Shown: positions 53,687 through 61,817 of the stretch, piece by piece | How positions within the stretch are numbered: position 1 is the first letter of the stretch | How the letters are laid out: every line of letters begins with the position of its first letter | Source of the DNA: Flaviflexus sp. | GTDB taxonomy: Bacteria; Actinomycetota; Actinomycetes; Actinomycetales; Actinomycetaceae | NCBI GenBank assembly: GCA_030537635.1 | Contig: JAUNVM010000004.1 | Span: forward strand, 45,210-109,209 | Length of the DNA stretch: 64,000 nucleotides | Direction of reading: 5' to 3' | The notes under the pieces: model-generated | Seen by the model: only the letters and a program-made list of their open reading frames with translations | The model's database searches: none | What the model was told of the DNA's origin: nothing | Program-made: the position numbers and the translations under genes

Positions 53687-54580
53687 GTGCGAATTATTTG
53701 TGCCGGAACCCCATCAACCGCCCTGCCCACCTTTGAGCGCCTGAGCCAGGATCACGAGGTGGTCGCCGTGCTCACCCGGGCGCCCGCCCCCGTGGGCCGC
53801 AAACGCGTCCTCACCCCCTCGCCGGTCCACCAATGGGCCGCTGAGCGCGGAATCGAGGTGCACACCCCGGAGAAGCTCACCGGGGATCTCGCAGGGCTTT
53901 TGAAAGTCGATGCGATTGCGGTGGTGGCCTACGGCCTGCTCGTGCCAGCGGAGCTCTTGGACGTTCCCACCCACGGCTGGCTCAACCTGCACTACTCCCT
54001 GCTTCCGGCCTACCGGGGCGCGGCCCCGGTCCAGGCGGCCATCGCCGCCGGCGAGGACACCACCGGCCTGAGCATCTTCCGTATCGAGCAAGGCCTCGAC
54101 ACCGGGCCGGTGTTTGCCAGCCGGGAGACGGCAATTGGCGCCCGCGAGACTGCGGGCGAGCTGCTGGAGCGGCTCTCGCAGGAGGGCGCCGAGCTGTTCG
54201 CTCAGGCCCTGGAGGAGATTGCCGCCGGGCTGGAGCCGACCGAGCAGACTGGCGAGGCCTCCTACGCCCCGAGGCTGACGAGCGGCGATGCCAGGGTGGA
54301 CCTCGACCTTCCGGCAGCCGAGCTTGACCGGATCATTCGCGCCTACACCCCAATCCCCGGCGCCTGGGCCACCTGGGATGATCAGCGGGTGAAGATTGGC
54401 CCGGCCGAGATCACCGAGAATGCTCCGCCGCCCGGCCACGTGGACACCTCCGCCAAGCGCCCCGTGCTTGGCACCGGCGAGGGAGGGCTCGTGCTGGATC
54501 GGATTGCCCCGCCGGGCAAGGGCTGGATGAATGCTGAAGACTGGGCGCGCGGCGTGCGCTCGGAGATTGTGTGGAACTGA
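53687..54580 (+). CDS. fmt: Methionyl-tRNA formyltransferase
   Basis: Formylates initiator Met-tRNA using 10-formyl-tetrahydrofolate. The 297-residue protein begins RIICAGTPSTALPTFERL after its GTG, contains LNLHYSLLPAYRGAAPVQ (SLLP-x-YRG catalytic region) and GLSIFRIEQGLDTGPVF, and has the C-terminal OB-like tRNA-binding domain. No def gene lies beside it, unlike in many bacteria. The TGA overlaps the rsmB ATG by one base. Confidence 0.96.
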   Translation: MRIICAGTPSTALPTFERLSQDHEVVAVLTRAPAPVGRKRVLTPSPVHQWAAERGIEVHTPEKLTGDLAGLLKVDAIAVVAYGLLVPAELLDVPTHGWLNLHYSLLPAYRGAAPVQAAIAAGEDTTGLSIFRIEQGLDTGPVFASRETAIGARETAGELLERLSQEGAELFAQALEEIAAGLEPTEQTGEASYAPRLTSGDARVDLDLPAAELDRIIRAYTPIPGAWATWDDQRVKIGPAEITENAPPPGHVDTSAKRPVLGTGEGGLVLDRIAPPGKGWMNAEDWARGVRSEIVWN

Positions 54581-56310
54581 TGAGTAACGACCGACCGAAG
54601 AACTGGCGCCCGGGCCGCATGACGACCGATCCGGCCCGCCTCGTGGCCCTCGACGTCCTCGAGCAGGTGCGCCACGGCGCCTACGCTAACATTGCCCTGC
54701 CCCAGACCCTGCGCAAGGCGGGTATCTCCGGGCGCGGGCGCGGCTTTGCCACCAACCTCACCTACGGCACCTTGCGCATGCAAGGCAAGTGGGATGCGAT
54801 CATTGCCCGGTGCGTGGCCGGGCGCGATTTCGAGGACATCGATCCGCTTGTGCTCGACATCCTGCGGCTTGGCGCCCACCAGCTGCTCGACATGAAGGTG
54901 CCGCTGCACGCCGCCATGAATGAGACGGTCAACATGGCGCGCAATGAGGCGGGATCGGGGGCCTCCGGCTTCGTCAACGCGGTCATGCACCGCATCTCCG
55001 AGCGGACCCCCGATGATTGGGATGATCTGCTGGCCGAAGAGCTGGAAGGCGATGGGCAGAAGGCCGTTCTCGGCGCGCTCACCTCCCATCCCACGTGGAT
55101 CATCGACCGGCTCGAAGACTCCCTCGTGGCCTCCGGGCGGCCCGCCGCCGACCTCGGCGACGTGCTCGCCGCCAACAATGATCCCGCCCTCGTGGCGCTC
55201 GCCCCGCGCGATATCAGCTCCGAGGAGATCGCCGCCCAGGCGAGCGAATGGCGGATGCCGAACCGGCCCGGCGACATCGTCGCGGGTGCGGTTGTTCTCG
55301 AGCGCGGCAATCCCGGCCGGCTCCCCGCCGTGCGCGATCACGGGGCCGGCGTCCAGGATGAGGGCTCCCAGCTCGTTGCCCTCATTGCCGCCTACGCGCC
55401 CCTCAAGGGTTCGGATAAGGCGTGGCTGGATCTGTGTGCGGGACCCGGCGGCAAGGCCGCCTCGCTCGCCCGGGAGGCCATGCCCCGGGGCGCTCAGCTC
55501 TTCGCCAATGAGCAGCATGGTCACCGCCTCGATCTGGTCGCCCAGGCGGTTGAGCCGTATGAGGACATCGTCGTGCTGCGCGAGGGGGATGGTCGTGAAC
55601 TCGGCGAACTCGAGCCCAACCGCTTCGACCGCGTCCTCGTCGACGTCCCCTGTTCCGGCCTCGGCTCGCTGCGCCGGCGCCCGGAGGCCCGGTGGATGAA
55701 GCGGGATGAGGATGCTGAGAACATGTCCCGCGTGCAGCTCGAGCTTTTGACCGCGGCCATTGCCTCCGCCCGCCCCGGCGGCATCATCGTCTACTCAACC
55801 TGCTCGCCCGATCTGCGCGAGACTCGCGAGATCGTCGAGAAGGCGACCGGGGTGGAGGTCCTCGATGCCGTCGAGATTGCCCGCTCGGTGGCGGTGCCGG
55901 GATCCCTCGACACCGTTCAGGGCCCCTATCTCCAGCTGTGGCCCGATGAGCATGATACTGACGGCATGTTTGCCGCTGTCTTCCGCAAGCTCGACGCGAT
56001 CGACGCCATCAATGCTAGCGACGCCGAGGCTACAAGCGACGAGATGGAGCATGAAGAACAACCGGTGGAATCGGACGAGACGGCCGATCATCTCCCACAG
56101 CCGGGGGAGAAGGCCGAGGCTGCCGAAGAGCTTGCAATCAGCGGTGAGGAACCGGACCCCGTGGCGGACGAAGCTGCGGACGAGGGACCCGGAGCCGCAA
56201 ACGCCGGCAGCGAGGAGTCGGACCGGGCCGAAGAGGAGGGTGCGGGCGAGGCCTCGGAGGCACCGGCCGTCGGCGATCTCGGCGATGAACGGTCGGGCCC
56301 GGTGGCCTAA
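54580..56310 (+). CDS. rsmB: 16S rRNA m5C967 methyltransferase RsmB (Sun/Fmu)
   Basis: A 576-residue SAM-dependent RNA methyltransferase. The N-terminal NusB-like domain (ARLVALDVLEQVRHGAYAN) is followed by a Rossmann domain with LDLCAGPGGKAASLAREA, the acidic motif VLVDVPCSGLGSLRRRPEA with the PC motif, and the catalytic TC in VYSTCSPDLRET. The last 110 or so residues form an acidic, Ala/Glu-rich extension beyond the enzyme. The ATG at 54580 overlaps the fmt stop by one base; a GTG three codons earlier also exists. Confidence 0.93.
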   Translation: MSNDRPKNWRPGRMTTDPARLVALDVLEQVRHGAYANIALPQTLRKAGISGRGRGFATNLTYGTLRMQGKWDAIIARCVAGRDFEDIDPLVLDILRLGAHQLLDMKVPLHAAMNETVNMARNEAGSGASGFVNAVMHRISERTPDDWDDLLAEELEGDGQKAVLGALTSHPTWIIDRLEDSLVASGRPAADLGDVLAANNDPALVALAPRDISSEEIAAQASEWRMPNRPGDIVAGAVVLERGNPGRLPAVRDHGAGVQDEGSQLVALIAAYAPLKGSDKAWLDLCAGPGGKAASLAREAMPRGAQLFANEQHGHRLDLVAQAVEPYEDIVVLREGDGRELGELEPNRFDRVLVDVPCSGLGSLRRRPEARWMKRDEDAENMSRVQLELLTAAIASARPGGIIVYSTCSPDLRETREIVEKATGVEVLDAVEIARSVAVPGSLDTVQGPYLQLWPDEHDTDGMFAAVFRKLDAIDAINASDAEATSDEMEHEEQPVESDETADHLPQPGEKAEAAEELAISGEEPDPVADEAADEGPGAANAGSEESDRAEEEGAGEASEAPAVGDLGDERSGPVA

Positions 56311-56313
56311 GCT
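56308..56313 (+). promoter_or_regulatory. -10 box for a probably leaderless rpe
   Basis: TAAGCT overlaps the rsmB stop; six bases later the rpe ATG follows without a Shine-Dalgarno sequence. Confidence 0.45.
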
Positions 56314-56319
56314 GGTGTC

Positions 56320-56976
56320 ATGCTGATTTCCCCGTCGATTCTCAACTCCGATATTGGCCGGCTCGCCGAGGAGCTGGACAAGATTTCCGGCGCCGATTGG
56401 GCGCACGTTGATGTCATGGACAACCACTTTGTTCCCAACCTGTCTTGGGGCCTGCCGGTCGTCGAGGCCGCGAAGCGCTATTCTCCCGTTCCGATTGACG
56501 CGCACCTCATGATCACCGACCCGGACCGGTGGGCGCCCGCCTATGTCGAGGCCGGCGCCGCCTCGGTGACCTTCCACGCCGAGGCCGCTGCCGCGCCGAT
56601 TCGCCTCGCCAGGGAGATTCGAGGCATGGGCGCGCGGGCCGGGCTCGCGGTCAATCCGGCCACCCCGGTAACCCCCTACCTGGAGCTGCTCGATGAGTTC
56701 GACATGATCCTGTGCATGACGGTGGAGCCGGGCTTTGGCGGCCAGCCGTTTATCGAGCAGGTCATGCCGAAGGTGACTCAGGTGCGTGAGGCCGCCGACA
56801 AGAAGGGGCTTCAAACCTGGGTGCAGGTCGATGGCGGGGTGAGCGCCTCGACGATTGAGATGGCGGCTAGGGCCGGAGCCAACAACTTTGTGGCCGGTTC
56901 TGCCGTCTACAAGGCGGATGATGCGGGGGAGGCGGTTGCCGAGCTGCGCCGCCTCGCCGAGGGCTGCCGGCACTGA
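56320..56976 (+). CDS. rpe: Ribulose-phosphate 3-epimerase
   Basis: Pentose phosphate epimerase, a 218-residue TIM barrel. Signatures: [18 protein letters not shown], the metal-binding [28 protein letters not shown], the catalytic [18 protein letters not shown] and VDGGVSAST. It supplies ribulose 5-phosphate, a precursor of riboflavin. In mycobacteria and corynebacteria the riboflavin biosynthesis genes follow rpe; here an FMN riboswitch and transporter genes follow. Confidence 0.97.
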   Translation: MLISPSILNSDIGRLAEELDKISGADWAHVDVMDNHFVPNLSWGLPVVEAAKRYSPVPIDAHLMITDPDRWAPAYVEAGAASVTFHAEAAAAPIRLAREIRGMGARAGLAVNPATPVTPYLELLDEFDMILCMTVEPGFGGQPFIEQVMPKVTQVREAADKKGLQTWVQVDGGVSASTIEMAARAGANNFVAGSAVYKADDAGEAVAELRRLAEGCRH

Positions 56977-57037
56977 CGCCGCCTGCCTTCCCGCAGCCAT
57001 AGCTGTCCCGCCCCTGCCATAGCCGCGCGGGCGGTGG

Positions 57038-57043
57038 TATGAT
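57038..57043 (+). promoter_or_regulatory. -10 box of the FMN-riboswitch transcript
   Basis: TATGAT, with a predicted start near 57050, immediately before the first riboswitch helix at 57052. A GC-only CCGCCC/GGGCGG inverted repeat (57008-57013 with 57029-57034) just upstream may end the rpe transcript. Confidence 0.5.
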
Positions 57044-57051
57044 GACGCTGT

Positions 57052-57161
57052 GTTTCGGGGTCGGTGAAAGTCCGAACCGGCGGTGATAGTCCGCGACCCG
57101 CGCAAGCGGTTGATGGTGGTGAAATTCCCCAACCGACGGTGAAAGTCCGGAAGGGAGAAAC
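57052..57161 (+). ncRNA. FMN riboswitch (RFN element)
   Basis: All conserved RFN blocks are present in order: GTTTC/GAAAC closing helix P1 (57052-57056 with 57157-57161), CGGGGTCGGTGAAAGTCCG, GGCGGTGATAGTCCGCGACCC, a variable P4 region, GGTTGATGGTGGTGAAATTC, CCGACGGTGAAAGTCCGG and AGGGAGAAAC. It binds FMN. It lies directly upstream of the permease gene and within its leader, so the transporter should be repressed when FMN is plentiful. Confidence 0.97.
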
Positions 57162-57223
57162 ACGCTTGTCGCCGCGCATGGGTGCGGCGCGTGCCCGGTC
57201 ACCCCGTCACGCGTGGAGGACCT
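57162..57223 (+). promoter_or_regulatory. Riboswitch expression platform
   Basis: Two stems share bases and exclude one another: CGCCGC/GCGGCG (57170-57175 with 57184-57189) and CGCGTG/CACGCG (57188-57193 with 57208-57213). The second runs into the ribosome site GTGGAGG (57213-57219) of the permease gene. With no U-run, switching is more likely at translation initiation than at termination. Pairing was judged by eye. Confidence 0.5.
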
Positions 57224-57979
57224 ATGGGGCACCGATCCCTACCGCCGATTCTGTTCGGCGTCACCCTTCTGGCCGCGTGGCATATCATTGCGTCCCTCGG
57301 AGTTGTTCCGAGCTACGTGTTGCCCGCGCCGATTGATGTGGCCCGCCGGCTCGTCTCCGGCGTGCAGTCGGGCTATCTCATCTCCGCCACCGGCCAAACC
57401 CTGTTTGAGGCGCTGCTGGGCTGCCTTGCCGCCGCGATTCTTGGCATACCGCTCGGCTACCTCCTGGCCAAGTCTCAGCTGGCCGCCCACGTTATCGAGC
57501 CCTATCTGGCCGCCTCCCAGGCGGTTCCCGCGGTGGCTCTCGCCCCGCTCATTGTGGTGTGGATGGGCTACGGCACCCTGCCGATCACCGTGTTGTGCAC
57601 GATCATCGTCATCTTTCCGGTCATCGTCTCCACGGCCACCGGGATGAGGACGCTGGACCGGGAGGTGGTGGATGCCGCGCGGCTGGATGGCGCGGCCGGG
57701 GCCGATCTGGCCTGGCGAATCGAACTGCCCCTCGCCGCCCCCACCATTCTCGCCGGCATCCGCACCGGCTTCACCCTGTCGATCACCGGGGCGATCGTGG
57801 GGGAGATGGTCATGGGAGGCGAGGGCCTGGGGGCCGCGCTGGCCGCCGGCCAAGGCTCAACCGCCTCAACCACCTTCCTCTTCGCCGTCATTGCCCTGCT
57901 CGCCGTGCTCGCCATCGGCATCTACCTGTCCCTTCACCTGCTCGAGCGCCGGCTCGACCCGCTCCGGGAGTCCTCATGA
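57224..57979 (+). CDS. ribX: ABC transporter permease, RibX-like (predicted flavin uptake)
   Basis: A 251-residue inner-membrane permease of the SsuC/ThiX/TauC type. About six hydrophobic segments are visible, beginning PPILFGVTLLAAWHIIASLG, with the cytoplasmic EAA-type loop reading DAARLDGAAGADLAWRIELP. The ATG at 57224 has GTGGAGG upstream; an in-frame GTG at 57182 would lie in the expression platform. Alone it could be called a nitrate/sulfonate/taurine-type permease; the FMN riboswitch in its leader points to flavin uptake, as in RibXY of Chloroflexus. No ATPase gene is adjacent. Confidence 0.8.
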   Translation: MGHRSLPPILFGVTLLAAWHIIASLGVVPSYVLPAPIDVARRLVSGVQSGYLISATGQTLFEALLGCLAAAILGIPLGYLLAKSQLAAHVIEPYLAASQAVPAVALAPLIVVWMGYGTLPITVLCTIIVIFPVIVSTATGMRTLDREVVDAARLDGAAGADLAWRIELPLAAPTILAGIRTGFTLSITGAIVGEMVMGGEGLGAALAAGQGSTASTTFLFAVIALLAVLAIGIYLSLHLLERRLDPLRESS

Positions 57980-58047
57980 TTCGCTCTCATCTGTGTGTTT
58001 CCGCTCCGGAAGCCACCGTCGCCGCAGCCGCGGCAGAAAGGCCCGCC

Positions 58048-59019
58048 ATGTCCGCCCGTACCGTCCGCACCTGCCTCGCCCTCGGCCTTGCCAGCCTGCT
58101 CGCCCTGGGCGCGTGTTCGGAAACTGAAAAGGAGGCCGCGGAGCTCACCGTGGGCCTCACCTACGTGCCCGACGTGCAGTTCTTCCCGTTCTACGTGGCC
58201 GAGGATCGCGGCTACTTCGACGAGGAGGGACTCAATGTCACGCTGCGCCATCACGGCGCCCAGGAGGGCCTGTTCACGGCGCTGTCCTCGGGCGACGAGG
58301 ATGTGGTCTTTGCCGGGGCGGCCGAGCTCGTGGTGGCGGCCGACGAAGGGCTGGAGGCCCAAAGCTTCGCCACCATGTACCAGTCCTATCCGCTCGCCGT
58401 CATCGTTCCCGAAGCCTCGGATATCTCGCAGCCCGCCGATCTTGCCGGGCGCTCCCTTGGCATTCCTGGCGAATTTGGCGAGAACTACATTGCCCTGCTC
58501 GCCATGCAGGCGGACACCGAGATTCCCGACCTTGACGTGAAGTCCATCGGCTATACGCAGATGGCGGCCTTGACTCGCGGCGATGTCGATGCCGTGATCG
58601 GCTACGTCAACAATGACGCGGTGTCGATGAGCACGCAGGGATTTGACGTGCGCACGATTCCGCTCGCCGATGATCTTCCGCTGGTGTCGGTGGGACTCGA
58701 GGCCCGCCCGGACACCATTGACGAGCGCGGTGAGGAGCTCGCGGGGCTGCTGCGGGCCCTGGATAAGGCGGTGGCCTTCGCCGAGGACAATCGCGAGGAA
58801 ACCCTGGAGATTGCCGGGCGCTACGTGCCCGCCCTCGAGGATCTCGAGGCGGCCGGCGGCACGCTGGATGCCACCCTCGAGCTCTACCGCGGCGGGGACT
58901 ATCTCGGCGCCCAGGACGAGGAGCGCTGGGCGGCCATGACCGCCTTCCTCCACGACGCCGGGCTGACGGAGAAGGAAATCGATCCCACCTCCGTCATGGT
59001 CTCCACCATTCGGCCCTAA
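58048..59019 (+). CDS. ribY: ABC substrate-binding lipoprotein, NMT1/THI5-like, RibY-like
   Basis: A 323-residue lipoprotein. The signal peptide [19 protein letters not shown] ends in a lipobox with Cys at about residue 22. The mature protein is of the NMT1/ThiY family: [34 protein letters not shown], an [13 protein letters not shown] ligand-side segment, and [16 protein letters not shown]. It should capture a small ring compound outside the cell; riboflavin is inferred from the upstream FMN riboswitch. The start at 58048 gives a clean signal peptide and has GAAAGG upstream. An ATG at 57976, overlapping the permease stop by four bases, would add 24 residues. Confidence 0.82.
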   Translation: MSARTVRTCLALGLASLLALGACSETEKEAAELTVGLTYVPDVQFFPFYVAEDRGYFDEEGLNVTLRHHGAQEGLFTALSSGDEDVVFAGAAELVVAADEGLEAQSFATMYQSYPLAVIVPEASDISQPADLAGRSLGIPGEFGENYIALLAMQADTEIPDLDVKSIGYTQMAALTRGDVDAVIGYVNNDAVSMSTQGFDVRTIPLADDLPLVSVGLEARPDTIDERGEELAGLLRALDKAVAFAEDNREETLEIAGRYVPALEDLEAAGGTLDATLELYRGGDYLGAQDEERWAAMTAFLHDAGLTEKEIDPTSVMVSTIRP

Positions 59020-59053
59020 CCGACCCGTGGGGGAAAATGGAAGCGCCGGGCCT

Positions 59054-59059
59054 TAAGCT
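59054..59059 (+). promoter_or_regulatory. -10 box for a probably leaderless hisE
   Basis: TAAGCT, then seven bases, then the hisE ATG; same hexamer as before rpe. No Shine-Dalgarno sequence. Confidence 0.45.
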
Positions 59060-59066
59060 TGACACC

Positions 59067-59330
59067 ATGAAGACTATCGAGGAGCTGTTCAGCGAGCTTC
59101 ACACCAAGGCTCGCACCCGCCCGGAAGGATCAGCCACCGTCGAGGAGCTGGACGCCGGGGTGCATTACATTGGCAAGAAGATTGTCGAGGAGGCCGCCGA
59201 GGTGTGGATGGCCGCCGAATATGAAACCGATGAGGAGCTCGCCCTCGAGGCCTCTCAGCTCATCTACCATCTTCAGGTCATGCTCATCGCCCGCGGGCTC
59301 ACCCTCCAGGACGTCTACCGCCACCTGTAG
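59067..59330 (+). CDS. hisE: Phosphoribosyl-ATP pyrophosphatase
   Basis: Second step of histidine synthesis. The 87-residue stand-alone HisE begins [20 protein letters not shown] and has the metal-binding helices [16 protein letters not shown] and [18 protein letters not shown]. The start at 59067 gives the normal family length and follows a -10 box by seven bases, while an in-frame start at 59037 lies upstream of that box. hisG follows 53 bases later; the pair is typical of actinobacteria. Confidence 0.95.
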   Translation: MKTIEELFSELHTKARTRPEGSATVEELDAGVHYIGKKIVEEAAEVWMAAEYETDEELALEASQLIYHLQVMLIARGLTLQDVYRHL

Positions 59331-59383
59331 GCTTCTCGCCCTTTCCCCAGGCCACCCACTCACCGACGACTCTGAGGAGCACC

Positions 59384-60226
59384 GTGCTTCGTATCGCCGT
59401 TCCCAACAAGGGCTCGCTGTCCGAGCCCGCATCCACCCTTTTGGAAGAGGCCGGCTACCGCCAGCGGCGGGACCGGCGCGAACTCGTTTTGCGCGATGAG
59501 GAGGGCGGGGTCGAGTTCTTCTTCATCCGGCCCCGCGATGTCGCCGTCTACGTGGGCGCCGGCACCGTCGATCTCGGCATCACCGGCCGGGATCTACTTC
59601 TCGACTCGCGCGCCCCCGCCATCGAGCATCGCTCCCTCGGCTTTGCCGCCTCCACCTTCCGCTTCGCCGCGCCCCAGGGCTCCATGAGCCGGATCGAGGA
59701 CCTGGCCGGTAAGCGGATCGCCACCTCCTATGATGCTCTCACCACGGACTACCTCTCCGAGCGGGGCATCGAGGCCACCGTCGTGCACCTGGACGGAGCG
59801 GTCGAATCCTCGGTCCGCCTCGGCATTGCCGATGCCATCTCCGACGTTGTCGAAACCGGCTCCACCCTGCGGGCCGCCGGCCTCGAGGTTTTCGGGGAGC
59901 CTATTTTGCGTTCCGAAGCCGTCCTCATTCGCCGCCCGGGCGGCGAACCGGAGGGCCTCACCCGCCTCGACCGCCGCATCGAGGGCGTGCTCGTCGCCCG
60001 GCGCTACGTCCTCATCGACTATGACATCCGCACGTCCGACCTGGAGCAGGCCGTTCAGCTCACCCCGGGCCTGCAATCCCCAACCGTGTCCCCGCTGCAC
60101 GAGGGGGAGTGGCATGCCGTGCGCTCCATGGTGCTCAAATCGGAGACCAACCGGGTGATGGATGCCCTGTATGAGGCCGGCGCCCGTGCCATCTTGGTCA
60201 CCCCGGTGGTAGCCTGTCGCCTGTGA
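59384..60226 (+). CDS. hisG: ATP phosphoribosyltransferase, long form
   Basis: First and feedback-controlled step of histidine synthesis. At 280 residues it is the long (HisG-L) form: [22 protein letters not shown] at the N-terminus, [15 protein letters not shown], a PRPP site in [20 protein letters not shown], and a C-terminal ACT-like domain (from about residue 205) that binds histidine. No HisZ is required. It starts with GTG, and its stop overlaps the next gene by four bases. Confidence 0.96.
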   Translation: MLRIAVPNKGSLSEPASTLLEEAGYRQRRDRRELVLRDEEGGVEFFFIRPRDVAVYVGAGTVDLGITGRDLLLDSRAPAIEHRSLGFAASTFRFAAPQGSMSRIEDLAGKRIATSYDALTTDYLSERGIEATVVHLDGAVESSVRLGIADAISDVVETGSTLRAAGLEVFGEPILRSEAVLIRRPGGEPEGLTRLDRRIEGVLVARRYVLIDYDIRTSDLEQAVQLTPGLQSPTVSPLHEGEWHAVRSMVLKSETNRVMDALYEAGARAILVTPVVACRL

Positions 60227-60672
60227 CCGACCTTTACGCGACCTTCCGTCCGAGGCGAGCGAGAATTGTCAGTCTCTGGCTGTCCATTCTCCTCATCGTG
60301 GCTACCTGCGTACTCTTCGCGGTGGTTCCCACCTCGGGCGCAAGCTTCGCCTTTGGGCCCTCTGATTTCTTCGGCACGGCCCTGCTGTCCGGTGGCATTG
60401 TCGTCTTCCTCTACCTGCAATACCAGGTCCGCATCGAGGTGTCCGAGTCGGGCATCTTCGTCAAGAATCTCATCTATTCCCACCGCCTGGAATGGGAGCA
60501 GCTCATCGCGGTCGATTTCGGTGGCGGGCCCTGGGCCCGAATCGATACCACCGAGGGCGAGTCCATTGCGGTCATGGCGATTCAGCGCTCCGACGGGGAC
60601 TATGCTCGCCGCGAGGCGCGCCGCCTCGCCACCCTCATCGAGGCCCACACGGCCCCCGACCCGGACGTCTAA
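60223..60672 (+). CDS. PH-domain-like membrane protein
   Basis: A 149-residue protein of unknown function. Two membrane segments ([20 protein letters not shown], about 15-35, and [18 protein letters not shown], about 52-69) precede a small beta-rich domain with [31 protein letters not shown] (in part), the pattern of actinobacterial bacterial-PH (bPH) membrane proteins. It begins with GTG inside the hisG stop, so it is co-translated with hisG, but no functional link to histidine synthesis is evident. Confidence 0.75.
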   Translation: MTDLYATFRPRRARIVSLWLSILLIVATCVLFAVVPTSGASFAFGPSDFFGTALLSGGIVVFLYLQYQVRIEVSESGIFVKNLIYSHRLEWEQLIAVDFGGGPWARIDTTEGESIAVMAIQRSDGDYARREARRLATLIEAHTAPDPDV

Positions 60673-60690
60673 TCCCCGCTGTGGAAGTCC

Positions 60691-60709
60691 CACCGCCTTC
60701 GGCGGGGTG
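60691..60709. terminator. Stem-loop between convergent PH-like and DUF3866 genes
   Basis: CACCGCC, loop TTC, GGCGGGGTG with one unpaired base. It lies between two convergent stops (60672 and 60715) and may serve both strands. Weak U-run. Confidence 0.5.
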
Positions 60710-60714
60710 ACGCC

Positions 60715-61785
60715 TCAGCGCCTGGAGAGCAGCTCGGCTGCGGCCACGGCCCCGGCTGCGGCGAAGCGGAAGGGCTCGGGATCCTCGGAAAAGCTTCGGC
60801 CCATGGTCGAGAGTTCAATGGGGCTGGCGGCAAGCAACTGATCGGCCCTGCTCATGTCCACCTCGCGCAGGTGAAGATGGTCGTGGGTGGCGAGAAGCTC
60901 TAGCTGCGGCCCAATAATCGTGGCGGCCTCGGTCGCAAGTGGGGGAACGGGAATGATGGCATCGGTGAGTGCCACCTTTGTGTACGCGGTGAGGCTGTGG
61001 TGGGAGATGCCGAGGTGGCGGGGGCGCTGATCGGATAGGGAGACCCGCAGCGTGGCAATCGCCCGGCCGCCAAGGACATTGATGGCATTGATAGCCTCGC
61101 CGCAGGCGGTTCCAGAAAAGCCCCAGGCGGTTCCCGTCCCGGCATTCCCCGGGCCCTGAACGACGATGGCGAGGTCGGCTCCCACCACGTGGCGGGCGGC
61201 AAGGAGGGCGGAATGCAGGTTGACCGCTTCGAGATCCCCACCAAAGGACTGGCCGCAGGAGATGATGGCATCGATATCGCCGCGCTCCCGGGCGGTGGCC
61301 GCCACCCGAGAAAACGCCACCGGGAGGGCCGCTGTGTCCGTGTGGATGTAGGCAACGGTCAGCTCCGGCTCGAGCACGGCGAGCATGGCGGGAAGGGCGG
61401 AATGTAGGTCGGCCACAATCGCCGGCATGCTATCAATGCTGGTTGCCTCCGCCAGCAGGGGGTGATGCGGGCTGTTTTGCTCATCCACCCCCGAGCACAT
61501 CATCTGCTGGGGCATGTAGCGGGCCTTGACCATGTGCCCGGACGGCAATTCGGCCTCGGGCAGGCGATCTGGGCAGGCAACGATGAAGAGATATCCGCCG
61601 GTGCCAAGTCCCTTGCGCACCGCCGCGGTGGTCACCAGCACCTCATCGCCCGCCTGGAGCTCCCCAACCATCTCGGTATAGCCAAGGGCCCGGTAGGTTG
61701 TTCCGGATAGGTCCACCGAATATTCGACGGCCCCGCGCCAGGCGCGAAGCCGATCACCAATAATCGCAGTTGCCCACATCAACAC
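60715..61785 (-). CDS. DUF3866 family protein
   Basis: A 356-residue protein of a family found in actinobacteria and Firmicutes whose function is unknown. Recognisable stretches include VDLSGTTYRALGYTEMVGEL near residue 24, AGDEVLVTTAAVRKGLGTGG, VKARYMPQQ, IVVQGPGNAGTGTAWGFSG and HHSLTAYTKVALTDAIIPVP. No membrane segment or signal peptide is seen. The start is GTG at 61785, six bases after a -10 box, or ATG at 61779. It is divergent from pafB, and this neighbourhood is conserved in other actinobacteria. Confidence 0.88.
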   Translation of the reverse strand: MLMWATAIIGDRLRAWRGAVEYSVDLSGTTYRALGYTEMVGELQAGDEVLVTTAAVRKGLGTGGYLFIVACPDRLPEAELPSGHMVKARYMPQQMMCSGVDEQNSPHHPLLAEATSIDSMPAIVADLHSALPAMLAVLEPELTVAYIHTDTAALPVAFSRVAATARERGDIDAIISCGQSFGGDLEAVNLHSALLAARHVVGADLAIVVQGPGNAGTGTAWGFSGTACGEAINAINVLGGRAIATLRVSLSDQRPRHLGISHHSLTAYTKVALTDAIIPVPPLATEAATIIGPQLELLATHDHLHLREVDMSRADQLLAASPIELSTMGRSFSEDPEPFRFAAAGAVAAAELLSRR

Positions 61786-61791
61786 GCTGGC

Positions 61792-61797
61792 ATTCTA
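61792..61797 (-). promoter_or_regulatory. -10 box for the DUF3866 gene
   Basis: TAGAAT on the minus strand, six bases before the GTG at 61785, implying a leaderless transcript. It is only seven bases from the pafB -10 box on the other strand, so the two promoters overlap. Confidence 0.5.
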
Positions 61798-61804
61798 TCT
61801 TGCG

Positions 61805-61810
61805 TATGAT
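61805..61810 (+). promoter_or_regulatory. -10 box for a probably leaderless pafB
   Basis: TATGAT, then seven bases, then the GTG at 61818. The in-frame ATG at 61806 lies inside the box, which argues for GTG as the true start. Confidence 0.5.
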
Positions 61811-61817
61811 CAAAGGC

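Noticed and set aside
57559..58047. Upstream in-frame extension of the RibY-like lipoprotein
   Set aside because: It runs through the permease gene in another frame; the signal peptide and ribosome site support 58048.
59037..59066. Ten-residue longer HisE from 59037
   Set aside because: The extension lies across the predicted -10 box, and the family N-terminus starts at MKTIEELF.
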